A stretch of DNA of 64,000 nucleotides from Kitagawia praeruptora (taxonomy: Eukaryota > Streptophyta > Magnoliopsida > Apiales > Apiaceae): positions 117,801,001 to 117,865,000 of the forward strand of contig CM075350.1 in NCBI GenBank assembly GCA_037693485.1, written 5' to 3'. Position 1 is the first letter of the stretch. Each line of letters begins with the position of its first letter. The position numbers were made by a program, and so were the translations under genes. Below the pieces are notes generated by a model, which had not been told where the DNA came from, did no database searches, and saw nothing but the letters and a program-made list of their open reading frames with translations. Positions 23,514 through 34,579 of this stretch are shown in pieces.

Positions 23514-26500
23514 CTACGCCCAACGGGACGCGCTCAAGGGACCCTCTATGCCCCTAAGCGGTTCCGTATCTTCCTCTTCACTATCATACGCACTGGCTAT
23601 GGCACTAAGAGGTTCTATCGCAACATCAGCTTCGTCCGCCGTCCCAGTTCCAATAGCAATATCCACTTGCTCCTTTTCAGGATCAACAGGCTGCATAACG
23701 CTATCCATTTCCGAATTTATCTCAGTATGCACGGCCGATACTGTCGTCATTGAAGTTACACCTTCTATTACTAAAGGGCTCTCAACGGGCTTAGCGCTAT
23801 CCATGACAACCATCTCCATATTTGCGATCTCTGCATCCGTCCCAACAACGGCCCCATCAGCCTGACACCCGACACTCTTTCTTTCGGTTTTCCCTAAGCG
23901 GGCTTTCAGGGCTCTAGCTTTACGCTTTGATTTCTTCACTTTGGCCTTCAATCTTGCGATCTCGGTTCGTAACAGCCCAATCTCGGGCAGATTCTCAGCT
24001 GGCTCCTGCCATTGTATAACAGCCTTGGCAGCCTCAGCCTTCACAATTTCCGCAAACTCGGCACTACTTCGGAACTTCAAAATAGCATTGGCCTCAGTTG
24101 GACGAGAATCAAGATGAGCCTCAGCCTCCTCAGCACGTTCTTTCTCAAATTTAAGTAAGGTGCTCAAATTCTTCACCTGCTCAGACAAGGTAGCATTGGC
24201 AGCCTTAAGTTCTATCTTGTCTTCCGCTAAGAACCGCCGCAGATCAGCACTATACTCATAGCTGGCTTTAAGGTCATTTCTCTCAATCTCGATTTCATGT
24301 AAAGCCCTGGCAGCATTGTTCTTCAAATATTTCTCAGCGGACAGCTCTTCCTCCAACCGTTTGATCCTCTCTTTCAAGGCAAGATTGCTACCACGGTACA
24401 TGTTCCCACGAGCCATCAACCCATTGTACATACATTGATTCTACAAACACACAAAAAACATCCAACTTACAAACGAATAGATTCATATCAATTCTACAAA
24501 AATGTCAAACATCATACACAAAACACTTACCCGTGCAGCATATTTTTGGGACAAACGGCACATTCGCTCCCAACTCAATTCATTCATCCTCACAAGATCA
24601 TCGTCGGTCATAGAATCAACGGAGAAGGTATTGGGCCCTGATTTAAAAAGAAATCCATAGCCTGGACGGGACCCCACTTCTAGGTCATTTACCTCATCAT
24701 CACTACTTGTGTAAAAAACGATCTCCTCTTCACCGTTATCACCTTCATCCTCAGAACCATCCTCGGACTCATTCTCAGAAGCATCTTCAGTATCACCTTC
24801 ACAATAATCTTCATCTTCATCCTCGCTATCACCATCGCCGGGCTCATTCTCAACAGGTTCCTCAATTACAACTTTCTCCGCAACAGCGGGCTCGACCACC
24901 TTAGTAGGCTCAATACGCCTTCGTTTAGAAGTACTGGCCTCAGCCACAATTTTCCTCTTCGAACGACGCAGGGGCATCTCAGGACTTTCAGTTGTGGTCA
25001 CTTCGGTTGCTTTCAATACTGGCTCCTCCTCTCTAACAGCGGGCGTTTTCTCGCCACGCTCAATAGTCACACTTACTTGGCCTGAGCCAGAAACAACATT
25101 GACAGGTTTCACAACTGAAGCAGGAATCTTTCTCTGATTAGCGGGCCCTTCAACTGGCAACCGAACACCAGAACCCTCACCAATAGCCCTACTGGTATGC
25201 GACACACTTGCCCGCCTAGCAACTGCATCATCACTCTCACTCTCAGAATCAATAGCAAAATCTCTATCTTCACGCCTCTCAGCGGACCTCTCCATTTCAT
25301 CTTCAACATCATACCCATCACCTTGGGCATCTTGCAGGCTTGACTCCAAAGGAATATCCCTTCTCCGTGCAGATATATCACCCAGCAATTCGGAAAGAGA
25401 ATCATCCTCAGAATTTCTACCTTCTCCGGTTTCTTCTTGCTCAGATTCAGCATTACTAGCAGCCACCTCTTCCTCTGCAACAACGGGCTCCTCATGCTCG
25501 ACTTGCTCCATCCGCCCCGCACCAGCACCTTGCCCTAAAAGGTCAAAGGCATCTATGATGTTTTCTACCGCAAACATTCCGCGAACACGCTTAGGTCTGG
25601 GCGGTTGAAGAAACATAAAATCAGCATACATCTTAGCCTCATGCTCTATAGACAAAGTGGGATGAGGCTCCAACTCCGCTTTACGGGGATCCAACACTAC
25701 AAAGAAAAACACAACAAAACATCACATACAGAACATTACAAGAAACCAAAAGACAAAGACAAAACAAGGACTTACAACAATGTCTTCTTAAATCAACCGG
25801 GTCAATCAAATTACCCTCGGTCCATACCTCACCCAATGCCTTTACCAGTTTTACTAAAAAGTCTATCTCAACCTGGCTAAGACGGTTACGGTCCGTCCTG
25901 TAGGCACACTCCACTTTCTTCACAAAATTCTTGTGCCAAGCCAACTCCCCGCCACCAACTACCAGAAACTCTTCCTGCCAACCTGCCATGCCCTTGGGAA
26001 ATACAAATGGGCGGAACCCATCCAGAGCTTTTCCAATACGAGTTTGCGACTTTACAAACTGCAGCTCATAAAAGGGTTTTGCACGGCTGGCTTTAACATC
26101 AAATAAACAGAAAAAAGCCCTAAATGTTGGCTGCTTGTTCAGCGCCTCGCAACTAGCTATAAACCAGTTAATAGACCTTATTGAATTGGGAGACATCTGA
26201 GCTAACGGACAGCAGAAATACAATCGAAAGAGATCCATCAAGAACTTATGAGGTGGGAACCTTAAACCCGCCCTAAAATGACTTACGGGAATGCAGACAG
26301 AATCATCATCAAAACGATGATACAATTTCTCACCGGGTACCGGCCGTCTCCAGAAATACCCATCTTCAATTCGCAACATCCTTTCAACATAATCACCCCA
26401 GTCATCGGCTCTAAACGTGCTGTCCTGTTGCAAATGAGCAAATTCGGCAAATTCAGCATCCATATCCGCCTTCGAATAAGGGGTTGGCACCACATTGCTC

Positions 26501-26655
26501 GCCCGCCATAGACTCTCGCAACTTTCAAAGTACTGATAGCGGTTTCTCGGCAACACAGTTGTATAACCCAGCTGACCAATGTCCGCCCAACGCCCATACA
26601 TGTTTACTAGGGGCCTTCTCTCACCAGTAGCGGGATCAACAAATTCATCACCCAT
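23514..26655 (-). CDS. Three-exon antisense gene of Tat T2 (990 codons: Transposase_28-like domain, acidic/NLS region, coiled coil)
   Basis: Exons on the minus strand: 26655-25776 (880 nt), 25696-24531 (1166 nt), 24440-23514 (927 nt). Introns are 79 bp (25775-25697) and 90 bp (24530-24441), each GTAAGT-like donor to TTTGTAG acceptor, phases 1 and 0. The spliced frame is 2973 nt with no internal stop. Exon A (start MGDEFVDPATGERRP) contains the MSPNSIRSINWFIASCEA block of the Transposase_28-like family. Exon B has a long Asp/Glu-rich tract and basic clusters (RRSKRK, SKRRR) suggesting nuclear import. Exon C is a strong coiled coil (RIKRLEEELSAEK...), suggesting oligomerisation. The ATG at 26655 directly follows a TCTGCAG acceptor of a probable 5'UTR intron. 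The biochemical role is unknown; a DNA- or chromatin-associated regulator is only a guess. Confidence 0.8.
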
Positions 26656-27132
26656 CTGCAGACAAAAGCACAATTTTTCGGCTATTACCGCTACCAACGA
26701 AGATGGCCGTCACAGATGTCGGGTACACACATATTTTTTCAACAATTTTCCATTCTAATCGAAACAAACATTTCATATTCTATTCCCTCCAGAAACAACA
26801 AAACCCTAGAATCAAAAACCCATATGCACAACACTTATGAATATATACACATTTATATACAAAATACAAACACCTCATGATCAATACGAAATCATACATC
26901 TATTTTCACACGATTCAGGAAACGGATTCAAACCACCAAAACACCGATAACAAATACACAACCAACACTCACAGATTACTAACCTTTACAGATTACACAA
27001 TCGACTCTCACTTACAAATACCCGAAACATGCAAACAAAGGACATGAACACAAAACCAATCATATATGAACAGACAAATTGCATGATGAAAAGAAACAGA
27101 AATCACAAAAGAAAATTACAAAGAAATCTTAC
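26656..27132 (-). other. Probable 5'UTR intron of the T2 antisense gene
   Basis: The donor GAG/GTAAGATT starts at 27132 and the acceptor TCTGCAG ends at 26656, immediately before the ATG. The 477-bp spacer has no ORF with recognisable product. T1 shows the same arrangement with a 612-bp spacer. Confidence 0.5.
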
Positions 27133-27285
27133 CTCAAATCAGGAGGTTATATATGGCTTCAATGGCAGGAATACTTGACAAATCCAGTACAAGGAGAGCA
27201 ACGTACTCGAAGAAGACAAAGAAAATGGAGAGAAAAAAGCAAAGAAAGACAGTAAAAAACCTTAACAATTGATACACAAACCCAT

Positions 27286-27293
27286 CTTTTATA
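27286..27293 (-). promoter_or_regulatory. TATA box of the T2 antisense gene
   Basis: The minus strand reads GCGTATAAAAGATGGG, a near-consensus plant TATA box with GC-rich sequence (CACGCGCCGCACGCG) just upstream. Using it, the first exon would be roughly 130 nt before the donor at 27132. It lies on the strand opposite the LTR promoter, so the element would be convergently transcribed. Confidence 0.55.
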
Positions 27294-27663
27294 CGCGTGC
27301 GGCGCGTGTAATAAGGGTGAAAAGGTTGCAAAATTTCCGTGGATGGATAGGATTGGTCCACGTCACTCTTACAGCCGGTAGTAACTGCCTCGTTTCCAGC
27401 AAAACTGTCCACTATGCATTAACTTCCCACTCACTCATGACACATTACATCACAAAGGTACATTCTCTTTTCTCCCAAAGGTCATTTCTCATTAATACGA
27501 ACTACAACTTATCATTTCACTTATTATTAACATTTAATATTATTCCCTCATTTATTTCGAAATTCTCATTTATTACCAATTATTACATTTATTCACAAGC
27601 ATTACAAAAACGTTTCAAATAACACACCCGTCAAGCACATAAACCCGTTGTTAAAAATTCACA

Positions 27664-27893
27664 CATTTTCACAAAATTTTTTCTAACTCCTAAGTGTTGT
27701 CCGCCAACACTTGGGGGGCACCTTTTCACAAAATTTTTTCTAACTCCTAAGTGTTGTCCGCCAACACTTGGGGGGCATATTTTCACAAAATTTTTTCTAA
27801 CTCCTAAGTGTTGTCCGCCAACACTTGGGGGGCATATTTTCACAAATATTTTCTAAACTCTTAAGTGTTGACCGCCAACACTTGGGGGGCACA
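27664..27893 (+). repeat. 4-copy ~57-bp hairpin plus G-run repeat next to the T2 3' LTR
   Basis: Units run TTTTCACAAAATTTTTTCTAA...CTTGGGGGGCA, starting near 27664, 27723, 27779 and 27838. Each has an 8-bp perfect stem (AAGTGTTG / CAACACTT) with a 5-base loop, ending in GGGGGGCA, the core of the real polypurine tract GTGGGGGGCAA (27980-27989). Four decoy-like purine tracts therefore precede the true one. Confidence 0.9.
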
Positions 27894-27970
27894 CAAGGTA
27901 TCATTTTCAAATATTTTCTCAGAACAAAACGGCCTCTCTAGTTTCTCCTCCTCCTGTCCGCTAAACCGCA

Positions 27971-27989
27971 CAGCAGGAGTGGGGGGCAA
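27971..27989 (+). other. Polypurine tract of T2
   Basis: CAGGAGTGGGGGGCAA abuts the 3' LTR start at 27990 and matches the tract of T1 at 4521-4539. Confidence 0.9.
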
Positions 27990-28619
27990 TGATAGGTACC
28001 CGCAGTAAGCTTGCAGCGGGCTCCCGCTGTGAGCAACCCGCCATCCGCTATTGCACATCCACCTGTAACAAATACTCATTAATTACACATGTGTCATTTC
28101 ATATTATTTTTACTAAAAGCAATCCACTTGACAAACAAATATCTTCACACAAATATATTTGCAAAATATCTTGTTACCTTGCTCACTAAGGCAGGTGACC
28201 ATAAAGGCAACTAAGGGGACACAAAAGCATTCAAAGGCGGCTGTGCTAGAATCGAGGTAAGTGGGAAAGGGACATTAATCACTGTTCCAATAGTGGCTCA
28301 CTGTAGCTTTAACAGCATAACAAGTGGGTCACCAAGTGGGTGAACAGTTATTAGAAGACCTAGCCTATAAATACCCCCATTCTACACACAAGGTGAGACA
28401 TACAATTTCAATAGCACAAAAATTACTACTCATTCTCTCCCTTCACACAGATACATTTTCACCTGTTTCGATTATTATTATTCCGATTACTGATTCTCAC
28501 ACCGGAGGTGCTTGACGGCCACCACCCCCGGGCGAGCATTATTTTGCAGATACCCAAACTCAGGTGAAGTACCCCCGGAACAGTGATCGGAAGCCATTAA
28601 TCGACCGTGAGGATTATCA
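27990..28619 (+). repeat. 3' LTR of Tat T2
   Basis: 630 bp, TGATA...TATCA, with a TATA box at 28366-28373. It is followed by the TTTAT duplication and, in phase, LecRK lectin-domain coding sequence. Confidence 0.95.
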
Positions 28620-28624
28620 TTTAT

Positions 28625-28844
28625 CAAGGAGATGCCGTACTTGATGGTGAGGACGCTGCACTGATCAACTTTAACAGCATGGTTCCGCAGCAGTGTCGAG
28701 TTGGTCGAGTCATTTATGCTAAGGCTGTGCAGATATGGGATTCTACCTCCGGAAAACTTTCAGATTTCACTTTTACCATTGACTTCCAACTTAATACCAC
28801 ATATGGTCATGGTCTTGCATTCTTTCTTGCTCCTGAGGGGTACG
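28625..28844 (+). pseudogene. LecRK copy 2, segment 2 (central legume-lectin domain)
   Basis: Continues the frame after the Tat insertion: QGDAVLDGEDAALINFN through GLAFFLAPEGY, the core beta-sandwich of a legume-lectin domain (the AFFLAP motif is characteristic). It stops at GTACG (28840-28844), the 5-bp duplication produced by the Sirevirus-like insertion, with one base of a codon carried over to 41013. No stop or frameshift is seen. Confidence 0.92.
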
Positions 28845-29588
28845 TGTTAACTCGAATAACTTGTAGAAGGGGGGGGTTGAATACAAGTTATATAATCCTG
28901 TCTGATTTTTGCTTGATTATAAAAACAAGAATAAACGAATGAATCAAACTCTTGTTTGTATTAATAAGATCAAATACAAACTCTACCAAAGGTGTACAAT
29001 ACCTTTAGCAGCTGCTGACAATACAAATATCTCTCTGTTTGTTTCGAACTTCTCGAATACAAACCTTATACAGAGCTACGCACACGAACTCACAATTTCG
29101 TCTCACGCCTCACACTCTTTACAATAATATTGAGAGAGTATTTATAATGCTACCTATCAACTAATAACAGAAAGATAAAATCTATACATGACAATGTTCT
29201 GCCTTCTAGTCGATAGTTTCCTTCAATAGAAAACTCTTTCCTTCATAATATCTTCTTGCTTGTTCTTCAAACAACGATCCTGTTTTATAGCACTTGCCAG
29301 TTTCTGTAGCATCCATAATGACATCATCAGTAACACGACTGATATCAGGATCTGCACACTGCATCAGTATCTGATCAACCATCAGTATTGGACACGTCAT
29401 CAGGATTTGCTCTCTGTTCCTGACATGTAGTCTCCGATACACTGTTCATTCCTGATTAAACTATACAGATAACTGTTTTACACATAAAACCTATATACAG
29501 TGCTAAATCCTTTATAAGATCAGGATTACAAGAAGTATAATGTGTAAATTCTATTCTTAACATCACAACTTATGAATTATTCCTAACA
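28845..29588 (-). repeat. 3' LTR of S1 (element orientation)
   Basis: 744 bp. The minus-strand TATA box TATAAATA is at 29146-29139. Several copies of the short phrase CAGTATT/ATCAGGAT are scattered across 29320-29410. It abuts the polypurine tract AAATAGGGGGAGATTG on the minus strand. Confidence 0.93.
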
Positions 29589-29805
29589 ATCTCCCCCTAT
29601 TTATGCTTTACAATCTGAAGCATAAATCTAAGTTGTGGATGTCAAAACATATAACAATACAACCAGAATAGAATTTATGAATGTAGAATTATGAAGTTAA
29701 GTACCTCCTTCACAGATGTAGACGTTTATCTAGTACTTAGAAGAAATAATTTTAACTATTAATGATGCTCTTCCTTTACCACTTCCTAGCTGAGATTCAC
29801 CACTG

Positions 29806-32800
29806 TCACTCCTGGTTCTTCTTTTTACTACCATTTGTCTGATCTTTATCTCCCCCAGCTTTAGATTTATCTTTATCTCCTTCAGTCTGGTAGTGTTGTT
29901 GTTGTCTTTGAATTGTCTTTATCTCCCCCTTTTTGACATCAGCAACATTAATTCCAAGAGATTCAGAAACAGAACAAATGAGATTCATAAGAACTGCTTG
30001 ATTTTCCATAATTGTGACTTGGTTATCTTCAAGTGATTGAAGTCTTGTTTGAATAGCAATTTGAGAATTCTGAATATCTTTCAAAACATCAGAATGAACT
30101 TCAATGTTGGAAGTGCTTCTAGTATCTTCAGTATCAGAATCAGAAAGAACTTTATCTTCAAGTCTTGTAGAAGAAGTTGCTTGAGTTGTATGATATTCAA
30201 GTAATAAAACCTGATTAGAAGTATCAACGTCTTCATCTTTCTGTTCTGGAACTGAAACATGATCATCATCTCCTTCACCAGTATTCTGTGTACTAACATC
30301 TTCAAATCCTGACTCCTCCTTAGAGTGATCAGAGACTGTTGATGTCTCAATTCTAGCTGATATTGGAAGTACATACAAAGGAACACTAGGATCATTAGGA
30401 TCTTCATCTGGTACATATGTATCAAGAGATTGCTTTATCCTGGCACCTCTTCTGTTAATGATTTCTGCAAGCCTCTCCTTTTGCTTCTGAGCTTTAACTT
30501 CTGACTTTGCATTGTGATGTGCTAGGTCATTCTTCTGATACATTTTGATGAATGAATAAGTACCAGCATCCATACCCAAATTTTCAGACCAAGATTCAGG
30601 AAAAACCTGATCCCAGAAATCAAATGATGGTTTCCTAATTTTCTCTCCCTCACTATGGAGTTGATCATCCATACCCTCATTCTCACTTTGACTTTCTAAA
30701 GTCAACACTCTTTCTACCTCACCTTTTGCCTGGTCAGGAGCCAGCCGCTCAAATTGTGGATCTAAGTCCATCTTTTCAACTGTATCACTCAAATTTAGAT
30801 AAGTGCTCTCATGACCTACAAAAAAATAGAGTTTAGAAGGAGTTTTTATACCTGAACTCATATGGAGAGAGGGTTCCTCATATGGCATGTGGCTTGAGGT
30901 TTTCTCCAAGGAGTGAGCTGCTATAGTCTCTGAACCCATACAATCATCTTCTTTCCTTTCAGAAACTACAGGCTCCAGTATACCACTTTCAGGTTGTTTA
31001 CTAGACTCTGATGTCTTCAGTAATACTTCATTAGACACCATAGTTAGTATATCACCGTCTTTAAGTGTTGTTTGCTGAGACACACCCTCAAGGTGGATAG
31101 ACTCTGACTGAACAAAATTTGTTTGATCTTCAGAAAAATCAACCAAAGTCATTCCTCCCATATCATAGGGTATCTCACTTGCATTCTCAGTCATCACAGA
31201 AGACCTTTCAACATCAGCTATCACAGCTCCTGAGTCATCCTTCCTCTGACTAGATGGTTCTTGTGTTACAGTGACTGTGATCTGATCTTTCCTACTATTC
31301 ACCACTGGTGCAATAGTATCTTCTGTTGACTGCTTCCCTCTATCTACTTCCTCCAGTTGTTCACCTTGAGCTGAAGCATCTTCAATAATTACATCCTTGT
31401 CAAATAAATATGCATGAAGTGATTGAAGTGCAACATGCTTCGAGAGTCCAAATTTTTTGACTAATTGTCTTCTGACAGATACATAGAAATACATCTTCAT
31501 TAAGTCAAGTCTTTGATGTAGAAGTCCATATTCATCTGGAAATAAAAGTTTTGGTACTTTTTCAACCAAAAAGTCTAGAACAGGCCTTGACAACTTCACT
31601 TTGAGATAAATTAGTCCCATAGCCAGTCTGTATGATAATGTAGTTTCCCATGAAGAATCAATATCCAGATCTCTCTTGTCAAATACTGACATAGATGTAG
31701 CTTGATTTGTAGAAACCTGCATGATATTAGTTGGACTAGACTCTGTGTGTGTAGGTGACAATTGAATCTTTCTCCTTGTTCTCCTGATATAGTGAGCAAA
31801 AGATTTATCCTGAGAAGACTCAAGAGGTGTAGACACAGAAGTGATCTTGGGATGAGATCTTTGTTCAATAGACACAGTCTTTTGAGAGACAGTATCCAGT
31901 AACTGTTTTCCCTTTTTAAGAACTACAGCCTTTTGAGAGACTGCAGCCTGGCTGTGACTAGGTTTTTCATCTCTTTGTGCTAACAAAGAAAGTTGAATTG
32001 CAGCCTTCAATTCTGCTCTCTCTGCAAGAGTTAAATCATCATCATCTTCACTAGAATTACTACTACTACTTGACACAACAAATCTTCTCTTCCTTACAAC
32101 TGATGTCTTTTGAGAAACACCAGAGGTTGGTTTCTTTGAAACAATAGGCTGTGGATCAAAATTTGGTTCTTGAATTGTTTCAGAGACTATGATGTTTTGG
32201 GCTACTTGGGTAGACACAGGTGGGTTCTCCTCCAATTGAGATTCCTGAGCCATTTCACCACAAAAGAAAGAAGAATTGTAGATAGTAGGAAGATGAGTGT
32301 TAAGAATTACCTGAAAATGATGTGGATAATGAATTGCAGGTATTTCATCTAGATTCTTTTCATTGTCCTTCTTTGTAATATCAGAGAAAATTCTCTTTTG
32401 CTGTTCATAAGAAGAAACACAATGTTCCCTACCAAATCTAGCTTCAACATCAGGAATAAAATGGTTAATAAACAATTGCATAAATCTATGATAATAAACC
32501 ATTTTCCTGTTTTGATCTCTTGACCCAAGTTTAATACTCATCTGACTTAAGATAATATGACCAATGTTAATTACTCTGTCATAAAGAAAACTATAAGCAA
32601 TATGTGATGTAACAGAAGTAATTTGTTGAAAAGAACTACATTTGCCAGTAAAACATTTAGCAATTTGATCAAAGTAAAAAGACCATTCCTTTCTAAGAAA
32701 AGTTCTATTCAACTGGCTCATGTTATCTAGAGGTCCACTATAACCTAATTCAGACAACATAGTTCTTATATTATCATCAGATGGTACATTCTCATAACTA

Positions 32801-33135
32801 TCAGTAACAGGTAAGCAGAGTACTGAATTAACAACAGATTCAGTAATGTCAAATAAATCTTGTCCTAAATGTAGAACAATCTTACCTGATTGATTCTGAG
32901 TAGAATCAATTACCTCAGCATTCTCCCAAGCTTGTGAAACAGCTACTTGATTAATCTGTGGAGATGCTGTCAATGCATAACTTAATGGTCCATACACCAG
33001 AAAGTCCATGATTGGATAAAAATCAGATGACACTCCTTCCTTGTTGGTAATAGCTGCAACATGATTGTTTGTCATAAAATCAAAGTCACCAAACTTGAAG
33101 GCTACTGATTTAGGTAATCTTCTCTGAGCTGCCAT
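29806..33135 (-). CDS. Extra ORF downstream of pol in S1 (1109 aa), unknown function
   Basis: The third large frame of the Sirevirus-like element, positioned where SIRE-type elements carry their additional, sometimes 'envelope-like', ORF. The N-terminal ~280 residues form a compact domain with LNRTFLRKEWSFYFDQIAKC and a YHRFMQLFINHF block. These are clearly related to 57868-58587 in the other Sirevirus derivative of this window (LSRTFLTQYWNFFFHTLNHV, YPRFLQLILNDF). The remainder is hydrophilic, Ser/Thr/Glu-rich and low complexity, ending in a coiled-coil-like segment (QTRLQSLEDNQVTIMENQAVL) and a Lys-rich tail. I see no signal peptide or membrane segment, which argues against an envelope protein. 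It is intact for 1110 codons including stop. Function unknown. Confidence 0.8.
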   Translation of the reverse strand: MAAQRRLPKSVAFKFGDFDFMTNNHVAAITNKEGVSSDFYPIMDFLVYGPLSYALTASPQINQVAVSQAWENAEVIDSTQNQSGKIVLHLGQDLFDITESVVNSVLCLPVTDSYENVPSDDNIRTMLSELGYSGPLDNMSQLNRTFLRKEWSFYFDQIAKCFTGKCSSFQQITSVTSHIAYSFLYDRVINIGHIILSQMSIKLGSRDQNRKMVYYHRFMQLFINHFIPDVEARFGREHCVSSYEQQKRIFSDITKKDNEKNLDEIPAIHYPHHFQVILNTHLPTIYNSSFFCGEMAQESQLEENPPVSTQVAQNIIVSETIQEPNFDPQPIVSKKPTSGVSQKTSVVRKRRFVVSSSSSNSSEDDDDLTLAERAELKAAIQLSLLAQRDEKPSHSQAAVSQKAVVLKKGKQLLDTVSQKTVSIEQRSHPKITSVSTPLESSQDKSFAHYIRRTRRKIQLSPTHTESSPTNIMQVSTNQATSMSVFDKRDLDIDSSWETTLSYRLAMGLIYLKVKLSRPVLDFLVEKVPKLLFPDEYGLLHQRLDLMKMYFYVSVRRQLVKKFGLSKHVALQSLHAYLFDKDVIIEDASAQGEQLEEVDRGKQSTEDTIAPVVNSRKDQITVTVTQEPSSQRKDDSGAVIADVERSSVMTENASEIPYDMGGMTLVDFSEDQTNFVQSESIHLEGVSQQTTLKDGDILTMVSNEVLLKTSESSKQPESGILEPVVSERKEDDCMGSETIAAHSLEKTSSHMPYEEPSLHMSSGIKTPSKLYFFVGHESTYLNLSDTVEKMDLDPQFERLAPDQAKGEVERVLTLESQSENEGMDDQLHSEGEKIRKPSFDFWDQVFPESWSENLGMDAGTYSFIKMYQKNDLAHHNAKSEVKAQKQKERLAEIINRRGARIKQSLDTYVPDEDPNDPSVPLYVLPISARIETSTVSDHSKEESGFEDVSTQNTGEGDDDHVSVPEQKDEDVDTSNQVLLLEYHTTQATSSTRLEDKVLSDSDTEDTRSTSNIEVHSDVLKDIQNSQIAIQTRLQSLEDNQVTIMENQAVLMNLICSVSESLGINVADVKKGEIKTIQRQQQHYQTEGDKDKSKAGGDKDQTNGSKKKNQE

Positions 33136-33677
33136 TTTTGATCTGAAAAGAAACTCGAAAAATTCTTGAAATGGATTAGTGATTTTGAAAACTCAAGAGT
33201 GATTTTTGCTTTAGAGAATGTAAGATTAGAGAAAGCAATTGCACGATTAGAGTTTTAAAACAAATATATTTCACAAATCTTTCAGACCACTATCCCACGT
33301 TGACACGTAGATTGACAGGTGTCAGTCCCTGAAAAATGCGGTTACCCACGATTTTTGGAAAATAAAATCCAAAATTGATTTTCATGAAATAAATCAGGGT
33401 ATAAGCAATACTGATCAGCTTCCTTTTCCTGATGACCTCACATCAAAATAATCACAAGCAATGATTTTCACATCCTGATGGTCACATATGAAATCCTGAC
33501 CAATATAATCAGCGACTTAATATGGAGTTTCCACGTGGCATTTTTCTTTTATCTGAAAAAGAAAATAAACAATTAATCTGAACAGAAAATCAATTGGTTA
33601 GATATTTTCAATATTTCTTGAAACAAGAAATACAGTCTCATGCAATAATTAGCATTTGACTTCATTAAGACTTCCAA

Positions 33678-34034
33678 GTGACTGCTCAACTTCTCACGTC
33701 TTTCTTTAAAAGAACCAAACGCCTTATGCCATTCTCCATAACCTTTCAATTTCTTTTCTTCTCAACAATGCTTCTCAACTCAAAAATCCCTTCAAACCCA
33801 TTTTCCAGATTTTTGATCGATGAATATCCTGTTCTTGATCATCTCTTTGAACAAACGACTCTTCTCATCGAACTAATTATGAATGGATTGGTTTTCGATA
33901 ATATCCAGAGGTTTCTCCTAGAACATCCATCTGTTGGATACAATCTTCCCCTAACCTCCTCAAAACTTGAGGATGAAGAATTTGGCCGAGAGTCTGAGGT
34001 TGATCTTGATGAGGATGCTATACATTTAAGTTAG
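33678..34034 (+). CDS. Small ORF antisense to S1, in the pol-ORF3 spacer (118 aa)
   Basis: A plus-strand frame opposite to the element's transcription. The likely product starts at an internal methionine: MLLNSKIPSNPFSRFLIDEYPVLDHL-type sequence, then helical hydrophobic stretches and an acidic end (EVDLDEDAIHLS). It is followed by an AT-rich stretch with TTTTTATTAATGAAAATAC that could serve 3' end formation. I do not recognise it and saw no strong TATA box. It may be a chance frame; the composition looks more protein-like than neighbouring noise. The spacers 33136-33677 and 34035-34579 have no other supported gene. Confidence 0.35.
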   Translation: MTAQLLTSFFKRTKRLMPFSITFQFLFFSTMLLNSKIPSNPFSRFLIDEYPVLDHLFEQTTLLIELIMNGLVFDNIQRFLLEHPSVGYNLPLTSSKLEDEEFGRESEVDLDEDAIHLS

Positions 34035-34579
34035 CTGCTCTCATTCAAGTCGCCCAGACAAGGAATCCAAGAGCAAACGAGGCTTTCATCCCCTGATGGA
34101 TTTCTTGAGATGCTCCTTGTCCTGTACCTCAGAGTTCATATCAAAGACAAGTATAGAATAGAAATTTAGACAAAAAGATGTTGTATTTCATTTCCATGTA
34201 ATGATTTTTATTAATGAAAATACAATTTCTTGTTATCTGCTTGTCTTTTGATTTCTGAATGATGTACAAATTATCAGTATGCAAATATCAAAACTTGCTA
34301 GCATAGACTTAACACATCACAGAATCAGATTACTACACAAAGTAAACGTCAGGATCTGAAACAATTTTCATAATCCTGATACTGACACAATACTGATGAC
34401 GTCAGCATCCTGATAACAAATCTAATCCTGATGATCATTAACAAGTCTATCATACTGAAATTTATCAAGGCAAAGTGTTATAGCTAAAACATTTAACAAT
34501 CAAATATAGATCCTGACAAGAGTATCAAGTCTATAAGCTAAGAACAACATACCTTGCTACTTTTGCAGATGTTAAAGAT

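Larger units (their letters stand above)
15086..28619 (+). mobile_element. Complete 13.5-kb Tat-lineage Ty3/gypsy retrotransposon (element T2)
   Basis: The LTRs at 15086-15715 and 27990-28619 are both 630 bp, TGATA...TATCA, and differ at six positions (~1%). A perfect TTTAT duplication flanks the element (15081-15085, 28620-28624). Order: PBS, gag-pol with two RNase H domains (diagnostic of Tat), a 14-copy 48-bp tandem array, a small antisense ORF, a three-exon antisense gene, a 4-copy hairpin repeat, a polypurine tract and the LTR. It lies inside the lectin-domain coding sequence of LecRK copy 2. Gag-pol carries one nonsense codon and one frameshift, so the copy would need help in trans. The low LTR divergence suggests an insertion a few hundred thousand years ago under commonly used plant rates (inference). 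Confidence 0.95.

Noticed and set aside
27664..27893. CRISPR-like array (regular repeats with palindromes)
   Set aside because: Repeats are contiguous tandem units without unique spacers, in a plant retrotransposon beside its polypurine tract.
29206..29442. 78-codon minus-strand ORF in the S1 LTRs (also 40625-40861) as a gene
   Set aside because: It lies wholly within the LTR in both copies and has no recognisable features.
29806..33135. Envelope glycoprotein
   Set aside because: No signal peptide, no membrane segment and a Ser/Glu-rich hydrophilic body with a coiled-coil end.
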